Shown one piece after another: positions 15,452 through 22,604 of a DNA stretch of 47,564 nt (positions are counted from its first letter, which is position 1; each line of letters starts with the position of its first letter). This DNA is from Candidatus Palauibacter australiensis (GTDB taxonomy: Bacteria; Gemmatimonadota; Gemmatimonadetes; Palauibacterales; Palauibacteraceae). The notes beneath the pieces are model-generated. The model ran no database searches. It was not told the origin of the DNA and worked only from the letters and a program-made list of their open reading frames with translations. The stretch spans positions 1 through 47,564 of the forward strand of contig JAPPBA010000068.1 in the NCBI GenBank assembly GCA_026705295.1. The letters run 5' to 3'. The position numbers were made by a program, and so were the translations under genes.

Positions 15452-15471
15452 GACGTTCCCGCGGGAACGTC
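15452..15471. repeat. dispersed palindrome, copy 1
   Basis: GACGTTCCCGCGGGAACGTC is a 20-bp perfect palindrome at the 5' end of the zinc-ribbon gene. It shares the 18-bp core ACGTTCCCGCGGGAACGT with copies at 29203-29220 and 42796-42815. Chance recurrence of an 18-mer three times in 47 kb is negligible. Confidence 0.9.
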
Positions 15472-15635
15472 CGTCAAGCTTCCGCGAGATTTCGCCGAGG
15501 CGCCCCAGAGGCCGGCGCCGTCCCCCGAAGGCGCCGCCGACCGGCGTTCCTCTTCTTGTCACCGTCCGGTTGGATCGCCGATCATGAGATCCGACAGGGG
15601 AAGGTCCCGCTCACCCCCGGCAAGGGAGCGAATCG

Positions 15636-16196
15636 ATGGTTTCCGTGTTCAGTCTGTGGCTGCCCATCCTGGTCTCCGGCGTGCTCGTGTTTGTCGCGAG
15701 CTGCGTCATCCACATGGTCCTCAACTACCACCGGCACGACTACCGCGCGCTCCCGGATGAGGACGGCGTCATGGACGCCCTGCGCGGCTTCGAGATTCCC
15801 GGCGGGACCTATTCCGTCCCGCACGCCGCGTCCCGCGAGGTCCTCATGAGCGAGGCGTTCCAGGAGAAGGTGAAGCGGGGCCCGGTCGCGTTCATGACGG
15901 TGCTGCCCCCCGGCCATCCGCTCATGCGGAGCAGCCAGCTCGTGCAGTGGTTCGTCTACTGCCTCGTCGTGAGTCTGCTCGCGGCGTACGTCACCGGCCT
16001 CGGGCTCGGACCGGGCGCTGAGTACATGTCGGTCTTCAAGGTCGCCTCGACCGCCGCCGTCATGGGATACGCGCTCGCCCACGCCCAGAACGCGATCTGG
16101 ATGTTCCAGGGCTGGCCCGCGACGGCCCGCAGCATGTTCGACGGCGTCGTCTACGGCCTCCTGACCGGCGGCGCCTTCGGCTGGCTGTGGCCCTGA
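15636..16196 (+). CDS. conserved hypothetical membrane protein, 186 aa
   Basis: An ATG at 15636 follows AAGGGAGCG. Hydrophobic helices lie at about 5-27, 106-126, 137-155 and 166-184. A soluble loop between the first two carries FEIPGGTYSVPHAAS and VAFMTVLPPGHP, a pattern I have the impression of having seen in other hypothetical proteins but cannot name. Late residues read AHAQNAIWMFQGWPATARSMFDGVVYG. No enzyme motif is visible. Confidence 0.7.
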   Translation: MVSVFSLWLPILVSGVLVFVASCVIHMVLNYHRHDYRALPDEDGVMDALRGFEIPGGTYSVPHAASREVLMSEAFQEKVKRGPVAFMTVLPPGHPLMRSSQLVQWFVYCLVVSLLAAYVTGLGLGPGAEYMSVFKVASTAAVMGYALAHAQNAIWMFQGWPATARSMFDGVVYGLLTGGAFGWLWP

Positions 16197-16585
16197 CCCG
16201 GCCCTGAGACGGCGCGGAGGTGGTCGCGGATCGCCTGCTCGCTGAGCACGGTGCGGCGGCGGCACTCGCTGCTCCACTTGAGGCCGTGGACCGCGGAGAC
16301 GGCGAACGCGCCCGCAATGATGGCGGAGCCGATGCGGTTCCGGTCGTAGGCCTCGTCCGTGTCGAACGAGGCGCGCGATTCTCCCCAGATTCCCGCGGCC
16401 TGGCCGAGGTGGCCCAAGCCGACGACGCCGTCGATGATCGGCGCGGCGATGCTGCGGGTGCAGTCGCCCTGTGCCACCGGTCCGGGGGCCCGGGGCGGTC
16501 TCGTCATGAAGAGCATCGAGCACCCGCTCGAGAGCAGGGCGATGGCGAGAACCGCCGGGAGCGCGAAACGACGTTCACCCGACAA
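16151..16585 (-). CDS. small lipoprotein, 144 aa
   Basis: A lipoprotein signal (RRFALPAVLAIALLSSGC, C22) is best reached from a TTG at 16585, which overlaps the end of the beta-barrel gene by 11 bases; there is no ATG nearby, and the alternative ATG at 16663 lies deep inside the barrel gene. The mature part (GDCTRSIAAPIIDGVVG, GSAIIAGAFAVSAVHGLKWSSECRRR) has two cysteines beyond the lipid site and a central hydrophobic patch. No family is recognised. The last 46 bases overlap the plus-strand gene ending at 16196, one of few convergent overlaps here. Confidence 0.6.
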   Translation of the reverse strand: MSGERRFALPAVLAIALLSSGCSMLFMTRPPRAPGPVAQGDCTRSIAAPIIDGVVGLGHLGQAAGIWGESRASFDTDEAYDRNRIGSAIIAGAFAVSAVHGLKWSSECRRRTVLSEQAIRDHLRAVSGPGQGHSQPKAPPVRRP

Positions 16586-17288
16586 CGAACACGATCCCGC
16601 TCTGCAGGGCCAAGTGACGGTTTCTGGTTCCGTCGTCGTCGATACGGGAGAGGCCCATCGCATAGATCACGTCCAGTGCTAGGCCGAGTGACTCGCCCAG
16701 TCTTACTTCGGCCCCCGCCCCGAAGGCCAATCCGAGATCGGTGGACGTGAAGTCGGTGCCCCCTTCCTTGAGGCAGGACGCTTCCCTTCTCCAAGCCGGA
16801 GACTGACTGGAGGGCTGCTGCTGCCCCGATCCGGGCGGAGAGTAGCGTGTCGTCACCGCGATTTTGCACGAATGGTTCAGGGCCACGTAGGGCCCGGCGA
16901 GGACGCCGACGTTGAGAAGCCCGCGCTCGGCGTCGGCACTCGCGCGGAAGAGTGCGGAAAACTGCACGTAGTCCAACTCGGCGGTCGCCACGACGAACGC
17001 TCTGCTCGCGGTGACCGACGTCGGTGTGTCCGCGCCGCCGCCCTTCTGGGCCAGCCCCATGCCGACCCGGAGATCCACGGTACCGCTCAGGGGGATCCCG
17101 ACGTCGATCCCCGATACGGCCCCGAATCGGGATCTGTTTACTTCCCCCCGTTCCACCGGCGGCGCATCCCGGGACAGGGTTGCGGTGCTGATGCCTCCCC
17201 TGAGGCCGATGGTCGTCTGCGCGGCGAGCGGCGCGGCCGCCAGCGAAGTGAGAAGGGTGACGGCGAGCGACGTTGTCAGAACGGACAC
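16575..17288 (-). CDS. outer-membrane beta-barrel protein, paralogue 2
   Basis: A 237-residue protein with a signal peptide (about 1-23, ending PLAAQ), then TTIGLRGGISTATLSRDA. The strand and turn pattern matches paralogue 1 at 12066-12839 throughout, including VGMGLAQKGGGADTP, LDYVQFSALFRA, VLAGPYVALNHSC and STDLGLAFGAG. The two loop cysteines enclose 30 variable, glutamine- and serine-rich residues. The C-terminus ends IVFVVG, a typical barrel last strand. It is transcribed with the downstream lipoprotein. Confidence 0.82.
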   Translation of the reverse strand: MSVLTTSLAVTLLTSLAAAPLAAQTTIGLRGGISTATLSRDAPPVERGEVNRSRFGAVSGIDVGIPLSGTVDLRVGMGLAQKGGGADTPTSVTASRAFVVATAELDYVQFSALFRASADAERGLLNVGVLAGPYVALNHSCKIAVTTRYSPPGSGQQQPSSQSPAWRREASCLKEGGTDFTSTDLGLAFGAGAEVRLGESLGLALDVIYAMGLSRIDDDGTRNRHLALQSGIVFVVG

Positions 17289-17376
17289 GAAGACTCCTTC
17301 TCTGCGGACGTGATCCGGTCGAGCGGGTCCACCCTGGTTGACGACTGCTCCGTGCGCCGGGTCACCGCAGGAGGCG

Positions 17377-19002
17377 CTATGGGCGCAGGCGGAAGCGCTG
17401 GATCTTCCCCGTGGCGGTCTTCGGCAACTCCGCCGCGAAGCGGATCCACCGGGGGTACATGTAGCGCGGGAGGGCCTCCTGGCAATGCGCGACGAGTTCG
17501 GCCCGCAGCGCGTCGGCGGCCGATGGCGCGCCCGCCGTCTCCCGGAGCGGCTCCGACAGCACGACGTGCGCCTCCGGCTTCACCAGGCCGTGGTCGTCCT
17601 CGCGGCCCACGACCGCCGCCTCCAGCACCGAGGGATGTTCCACGAGGCGGGCCTCGATGTCGAACGGAGAGCACCAGATCCCGCCCACCTTGATCATGTC
17701 GTCGGCGCGGCCCTGGTAGTGGAACCAGCCGTCGGCGTCGCGCACGTACTGGTCTCCCGTACGGAGCCAGCCGTCGACGATCGTTCGTCCCTCGAGTTCG
17801 GGACGGTTCCAGTAACCGGGGGTCGTCGAGTCGCCGCGGATCTCGAGTTGCCCCGCCTCGCCGGGCCCCGCCTCGGCGCCGTCTTCGTCCACGATCCGCG
17901 CCTCGTAGCCGGGGACGACGCGGCCCGTGCTTCCGGGCTTCACGTCGCCCGGGGCGTTGGAGATGAAGATGTGGAGCGCCTCGGTGGAGCCGATCCCGTC
18001 CAGGATCTCGAGCCCCGTCGCCGCCTTCCAGCGGCGGAAGAGGTCGGGGGGCAGCGCCTCGCCGGCCGAGACGCAGAGCCGGAGCGAACTCAGATGGGGA
18101 CCGCCCTGCCCCGCCGCGCCGCCGCGAGCTGGGCCGCCGCCCCCCGCGCCGGCCTGGTCCAGCGTCTGCAGCTGGGCCGCGTACAGCGTCGGCACGCCGA
18201 AATACGCCGTCGGGCGAAGCGTTTCGATCGTCTCGAACGTCGTCGCGGGCGTCGGCCGCCGCTCGTCGAGGATGGCGGTACCTCCCACCCACAGCGGAAA
18301 GGTCATCGCGTTCCCGAGCCCGTAGGCGAAGAAGAGCTTCGCCGCGGAGTAGCAACGGTCGTCCTCTCCCAGCCCCAGGATCCCCACGGCGTAGTGCTCG
18401 CAGGTCGCCGGCATGTCGCGGTGGCGGTGCGGCACCCCCTTGGGACGGCCCGTGGTGCCCGAGGAGTAGAGCCAGAACGCCACGTCGTCGGGCCTCGTGG
18501 TCGCCGCCTCCAGCTCCGGAGGGGCCGCAGCGACGTCGTCGAGCACCCCGCCCTCCGCTTCGAGCGCGAGCCCGCGGGCGCCCGTGCGCGCCGCCGCCAG
18601 CCCCGGCACGACCTCGGCCGCGAACTCCGGCGAGTAGACGACGGCCCGGCACTCCGAGTCGGCGATGATGAACGCGAGATCCCGCGCCCGCATGAGGTAG
18701 CTCACGGGCACGGGCACGATCCCCGCCTTGATCGCCCCCCAGAAGAAAAAGAAGAACTCGGGACCGTCCTTCACGACCATGAGCACCCGGTCGCCCGGCG
18801 CGAGCCCGAGCCCGAGGAGCGCGTTCCCCGCCTGCGCCACCCGCCCCGCCAGTTCCGCGTACGTGACCGACACCCCGGCCTGCGCGACGGCGACCTTCTC
18901 GCCCCGCCCCTCGGCCACATGCCGGTCGATGTACCAAGAGGCCGCGTTGAACGTCTCCCCATACCGGAGACGCGCGGGGACCACCGAACGGTCGATTCGC
19001 AT
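17377..19002 (-). CDS. benzoate-CoA ligase family protein
   Basis: A 541-residue acyl-adenylate-forming enzyme. Motif A3 is YSSGTTGRPKGVPH; DGIGSTEALHIFISN and YSAAKLFFAYGLGN are characteristic of the benzoate-CoA ligase group (TIGR02262 type). The hinge region shows RTGDQYVRDADGWFHYQGRADDMIKVGG, and the catalytic lysine lies in TATGKIQRFRLRP at the C-terminus. It should activate an aromatic carboxylate with ATP and CoA; the ring substituents cannot be read. An FFFFFW run in the N-terminal domain is odd but in frame. A FadR/GntR-like palindrome lies 70 bases upstream. Confidence 0.9.
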   Translation of the reverse strand: MRIDRSVVPARLRYGETFNAASWYIDRHVAEGRGEKVAVAQAGVSVTYAELAGRVAQAGNALLGLGLAPGDRVLMVVKDGPEFFFFFWGAIKAGIVPVPVSYLMRARDLAFIIADSECRAVVYSPEFAAEVVPGLAAARTGARGLALEAEGGVLDDVAAAPPELEAATTRPDDVAFWLYSSGTTGRPKGVPHRHRDMPATCEHYAVGILGLGEDDRCYSAAKLFFAYGLGNAMTFPLWVGGTAILDERRPTPATTFETIETLRPTAYFGVPTLYAAQLQTLDQAGAGGGGPARGGAAGQGGPHLSSLRLCVSAGEALPPDLFRRWKAATGLEILDGIGSTEALHIFISNAPGDVKPGSTGRVVPGYEARIVDEDGAEAGPGEAGQLEIRGDSTTPGYWNRPELEGRTIVDGWLRTGDQYVRDADGWFHYQGRADDMIKVGGIWCSPFDIEARLVEHPSVLEAAVVGREDDHGLVKPEAHVVLSEPLRETAGAPSAADALRAELVAHCQEALPRYMYPRWIRFAAELPKTATGKIQRFRLRP

Positions 19003-19066
19003 CGGCGGCTAACCGCTACAGTGGAGCAGGGACCAACCGGATGGGACGCCAAACCATAATCGTATT

Positions 19067-19678
19067 TTACATTTGGTCAGACCAAACGGAAAATACGGCT
19101 GCGGCGAAGGCCTCGACTTCGCGGGGTGACGCGAGGCGCACGAACCGGATTTGCGCCCAGCGCGGGTCCGACATGCACGCGAGCATGTTTCGCCGCTTGC
19201 GCCTGTGCTGCGTGATGATCCAGGCGAGGAGCGAGTCGTGCCGCCAGACCAGGAGGTGGCGCCAGAACCACTCCCGGTTCGTACCCCAAACCAGTTCCCC
19301 GGATCGCGAGCGTCGCCACGAGCGGCGGAGGAAGCGCCCCACGAGGAGCGGCAGCGGCAGGTCGAGCCAAACGACGGTATCGAGGCGCGGCCACAGCACC
19401 CGCCGGGAGAACTTCTCGTAGGAACCCGCGACGACCCAGCGTTCCCCCCGGGTCGCGTCTCGGATTCGGCGCTCGAACCTGTCGGGGTCCGTCTGGTTCA
19501 GCCCGACCCAGCCCGGCAGCCAGTTGAGCGCGTCCAGTTCCACGAACGGCGCACCCATCGCCTCCGCCAGCCGCGCCCCGAGCGTGCTCTTCCCCGACCC
19601 GCTGTTGCCCACCACCTGCACGCGGTCGCCGATCTCGGCGTCCGGCGCGATTCGACTACCATGAACTCGGCGGATCAT
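19067..19678 (-). CDS. P-loop (adenylate kinase/topology-modulation-like) protein
   Basis: A 203-residue protein with Walker A VVGNSGSGKSTLGARLAEAMG, then FVELDALNWLPGW, a GERWVVAGSYEKF strand, and basic stretches (RFLRRSWRRSRSG) typical of the FlaR/topology-modulation group of small nucleotide kinases. The nucleoside substrate is unknown. The ATG at 19678 places the Walker A at residue 23; a longer upstream frame begins far into the ggt promoter region. Its last codons contain a FadR-like palindrome that may serve the next gene. Confidence 0.8.
   Translation of the reverse strand: MIRRVHGSRIAPDAEIGDRVQVVGNSGSGKSTLGARLAEAMGAPFVELDALNWLPGWVGLNQTDPDRFERRIRDATRGERWVVAGSYEKFSRRVLWPRLDTVVWLDLPLPLLVGRFLRRSWRRSRSGELVWGTNREWFWRHLLVWRHDSLLAWIITQHRRKRRNMLACMSDPRWAQIRFVRLASPREVEAFAAAVFSVWSDQM
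19072..19086. promoter_or_regulatory. FadR/GntR-like operator
   Basis: TTTGGTCAGACCAAA is a perfect 15-bp palindrome around a central A. The core TGGTCNGACCA form matches operators of FadR-subfamily GntR regulators. It lies 70 bases upstream of the CoA ligase start, within the last codons of the preceding minus-strand gene. No GntR gene is in the window. Confidence 0.6.
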
Positions 19679-19816
19679 GGTCGGCAGTCTACGGTGGAGC
19701 GCGCCGGGATGCTTGCCGGTCGGTCGGGGCGAGGGGCACAATGGCGGCCGGATGCCCGAGCCGAGGGCCGGCGCCCGATGTCCAACTCCGAACTCCAATC
19801 CCGGGAGTCATTTCAG

Positions 19817-21694
19817 ATGCGCGACGCAGACCGAATCGATACCTCGCGGCCACGGTGGCCGACGTTCCGCCGCGGCCGGGCGCCGCTCTCGCTGGGTGCG
19901 TTCCTTGCGGTCCTGTTGCTCGTCGGCGGGTGTCAGGCGGGCGACGCCGGGGATGGCGCCGAAGCCGGTGCCGCGAGCGGTGCGGCGAGCGCGTTCATCG
20001 AAGCGGGGGGCGCCTTCCCCGACGGGTGGCCGTTCGCGGCCGAAGACGCGCCGGTGGCCGCCACCGAAGGCATGGTCGCTTCGACGGATGAATTCGCCTC
20101 GCGCGTCGGCATCGAGATCCTCGCGGCCGGGGGGAACGCGGTCGACGCGGCGGTCGCCACGGGACTGGCGCTCGCCGTCGTGAACCCGGAGGCCGGCAAC
20201 TTGGGCGGGGGCGGGTTCATGATGATCCGCCTCGCCGACGGCACCGTCTTCGCGCAGGACCACCGCGAGAAGGCGCCGCTGGCCGCCACCCGCGACATGT
20301 ACCTCGACGAGGCCGGCAACGTGACCGACCTCTCCGTCCTGGGACACCTGGCGGCGGGCGTGCCCGGGACGGTGTCCGGGCTGTGGGAGGCGCACCGGCG
20401 CTTCGGCGCGCTCGAGTGGACCGACGTGGTGCAGCCGTCCATCGACCTCGCGCACGGGTTCGAGGTCACGACGCGGCTGGTGTCCACGCTCGACGCGGCC
20501 CAGGAGGGGATCCGCGCCTTCCCGCACAGCGCGCGTATCTTCCTCCCCGGCGACGCCGTCCCCGGCATCGGCGCCACCTTCGCGCAGCCGGATCTCGCCG
20601 CCGTCCTCACGCGCCTCCGCGACCAGGGGCCCGACGACTTCTATCGCGGGGAGACCGCCGCCCTGATCGTGGCGGAGATGGAGCGCGGCGGCGGCATCAT
20701 CACGCTGGAGGACCTCGACCGCTACGAGACGGTGTGGCGCGAGCCGGTCGCCTTCGACTACCGCGGCTACACGGTACATTCGATGCCGCCGCCCTCCTCG
20801 GGCGGTCTCACGATGGCGGCCATCGCCAACATCCTCGAGCGCTGGGACCTGGGCGCCATGGGGTGGAACAGCCCCGAGACGATCCACGTCATGGCCGAGT
20901 CCTTCCGGCGCGCCTACGCCGACCGCAACGAGTACCTCGCGGACCCGGACTTCGTCGAGCTTCCCGCCGGCGAGTTCCTGTCGGAGGCCTACGCGGACAG
21001 CCGCGCGGCGACGATCTCCACGGAGCGGGCGACCCCCTCCGCCGAGGTCAATCCCGGGATCGACGCCTTCCTCGACGAGAGCCACACGACCCACTACGCC
21101 GTCGTCGACGCGGAGGGGAACGCGGTCGCGGTCACGACCAGCATCAACTCGTGGTACGGCGGCAAGGTCGTCGTGGACGGGGCGGGGTTCTTCCTCAACA
21201 ACACGATGGACGACTTCGCGTCCAAGCCGGGCACCCCGAACCAGTTCGGCCTCGTGCAGGGCGAGCGCAACGCGATCGGCCCCGGCAAGCGCATGCTGTC
21301 GGCCATGAGCCCCACGATCGTCGAGGACGCGGACGGCGACCTCTTCCTCATCACGGGCACTCCCGGCGGCGCCACGATCATCACCACGGTGCTGCAGTCC
21401 ATCTTCAACGTCGTCGACCACGGGATGAACGTTGTGCAGGCGGTCCACGCCCCGCGGGTGCACCACCAGCACCTCCCGGACCTCGTCTTCCACGAATACG
21501 GGGGACTGGGGGGCGCGGCGGCGAGCGCGCTGGAGGCGCTGGGACACACGGTCCTCGAGCGCGACCCGGGCCCGCCGGACGCCTACTTCACCGGCGGCAT
21601 GTCGGGCGACCTGCAACTGATCATGGCGATGCCGGACGGATCCTGGACGGGCTGGTCCGACCCCCGCCGCGGCGGGACGGCGCTCGGCCGCTAG
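19817..21694 (+). CDS. ggt: gamma-glutamyltransferase, lipoprotein form
   Basis: A 625-residue protein of the Ntn-hydrolase gamma-glutamyltranspeptidase family. It shows MVASTDEFASRVGIEILAAGGNAVDAAVA, GGGGFMMIRL, PPPSSGGLTMA, and DESHTTHYAVVDAEGNAVAVTTS, where the first threonine of TTHY is the self-cleavage nucleophile, then GKRMLSAMSPTIV. It transfers or hydrolyses gamma-glutamyl groups such as in glutathione. The signal ends in lipobox LLLVGGC (C39), so the enzyme is probably lipid-anchored in the periplasm or outer membrane. ATG 19817 follows GGGAGTCATTTCAG; a start 13 codons earlier is possible. Confidence 0.93.
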   Translation: MRDADRIDTSRPRWPTFRRGRAPLSLGAFLAVLLLVGGCQAGDAGDGAEAGAASGAASAFIEAGGAFPDGWPFAAEDAPVAATEGMVASTDEFASRVGIEILAAGGNAVDAAVATGLALAVVNPEAGNLGGGGFMMIRLADGTVFAQDHREKAPLAATRDMYLDEAGNVTDLSVLGHLAAGVPGTVSGLWEAHRRFGALEWTDVVQPSIDLAHGFEVTTRLVSTLDAAQEGIRAFPHSARIFLPGDAVPGIGATFAQPDLAAVLTRLRDQGPDDFYRGETAALIVAEMERGGGIITLEDLDRYETVWREPVAFDYRGYTVHSMPPPSSGGLTMAAIANILERWDLGAMGWNSPETIHVMAESFRRAYADRNEYLADPDFVELPAGEFLSEAYADSRAATISTERATPSAEVNPGIDAFLDESHTTHYAVVDAEGNAVAVTTSINSWYGGKVVVDGAGFFLNNTMDDFASKPGTPNQFGLVQGERNAIGPGKRMLSAMSPTIVEDADGDLFLITGTPGGATIITTVLQSIFNVVDHGMNVVQAVHAPRVHHQHLPDLVFHEYGGLGGAAASALEALGHTVLERDPGPPDAYFTGGMSGDLQLIMAMPDGSWTGWSDPRRGGTALGR

Positions 21695-21701
21695 GGTCCC
21701 G

Positions 21702-21713
21702 GCCCCCGGGGGC
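21702..21713. terminator. GC hairpin after ggt
   Basis: GCCCCCGGGGGC is a 12-bp perfect palindrome seven bases after the ggt stop. It has no T-tract, and the folded stem would have no real loop. It is a weak candidate for transcription termination. Confidence 0.25.
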
Positions 21714-21813
21714 GCGCGGCCCCCCCCCGACCCGTCAAGAGCGGCTGTGCGGTCGACGGCAGGGCGGTTACGTTGCCTTTCCCATCGCTCACACCCACTC
21801 CAGGAGACGAGGC

Positions 21814-22167
21814 TTGACGGCGGGGCGCATCATCTCGGAGCCCATCCACCGTGCGGACCTCCTTCAGATTGCCGAGGCCCAGTTCGGCGACTGGATCAAG
21901 GCCGTGGTCGACGTCTCTCGGGAGATCATGGCTGTCGGAGGCGATTTACACGCGGATGATGAGGCGCTGCTCCTCCAGCACCACTCCCGCCAGCAGGACC
22001 TCTGGGGCATCAACCTGTATCTGGAAGACGAAGGCCCGGAGTGGATCGACTTCGACTCCCTGATAAACATTCGGCCCGGACAGGGGAACCGCTCGCGCGG
22101 TGTGGACGACGAGCAGACGCGTGAGCGCATCCGCGCGCTGGTCGAGTCGCTCGTTCTCGCCAACTAA
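21814..22167 (+). CDS. DUF5674 family protein
   Basis: A 117-residue protein starting with TTG seven bases after AGGAG. The sequence FGDWIKAVVDVSREIMAVGGDLHADDEALLLQHHSRQQDLWGINLYLEDEG, WIDFDSLINIRPGQGNRSRGVDDE fits DUF5674 (PF18924), a small protein of unknown function. No membrane or export signal. It is followed after 12 bases by a helical protein on the same strand that I have seen paired with it in other genomes; the pairing may reflect a small two-protein module. Confidence 0.85.
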   Translation: MTAGRIISEPIHRADLLQIAEAQFGDWIKAVVDVSREIMAVGGDLHADDEALLLQHHSRQQDLWGINLYLEDEGPEWIDFDSLINIRPGQGNRSRGVDDEQTRERIRALVESLVLAN

Positions 22168-22179
22168 ACGCGCGGACAA

Positions 22180-22530
22180 ATGGCACGCCCCCTTCACAGA
22201 CAGGCCGCTGCGGGCGGATGGGCCAAGCTCGATCTGGTCGAGCAGCTCGGGAACATCGGAAGCGAGGTGGAGCGCGCAATCCGTGCCCATGAGAGCGGGA
22301 AGGCGAGCCGGTTCGACGGCGCCCTCGCGCGGGCGCTGGAACTCTTTGACCTCACCGCAGCGGACCCCCGCTGGCACGGCCACCGCTGCCAGGAAGTGCT
22401 GCGGGCCCGCGAAGAGTTCTGCCGTCTCTTCTTCGACCCCGAAGTGCCGCCCGGATCGGCGGAGGGCCTGCGCAGGTACTTCTTCGGCTTCGCCTACGCC
22501 GCGCGGCTGCGCCACTACCGCCGCACCTGA
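22180..22530 (+). CDS. DUF5674-associated helical protein, 116 aa
   Basis: The sequence IGSEVERAIRAHESGKASRFDGALARALELFDLTAADPRW, REEFCRLFFDP is all-helical and has the GSEV...RAxxLFDLT..DPRW pattern found in small proteins encoded next to DUF5674. I am confident of the pattern, not of a Pfam name. It has no export signal. The gene has no evident Shine-Dalgarno and probably relies on coupling to the upstream gene. Confidence 0.7.
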   Translation: MARPLHRQAAAGGWAKLDLVEQLGNIGSEVERAIRAHESGKASRFDGALARALELFDLTAADPRWHGHRCQEVLRAREEFCRLFFDPEVPPGSAEGLRRYFFGFAYAARLRHYRRT

Positions 22531-22604
22531 CGGGGTCTTGCCGGGGGGTGACGCGCGCACCGTATCATCTTCCAGCCCATCGCCACGAGAACGGAGCTGA
22601 CTCC

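Noticed and set aside
17338-19059. Plus-strand open frame opposite the benzoate-CoA ligase
   Set aside because: Shadow frame; all adenylation motifs are on the minus strand.
19808-21616. A 602-codon open frame antisense to the gamma-glutamyltransferase gene
   Set aside because: It is a shadow frame created by high GC; no ribosome-binding site or family pattern, while the plus strand shows all catalytic motifs.
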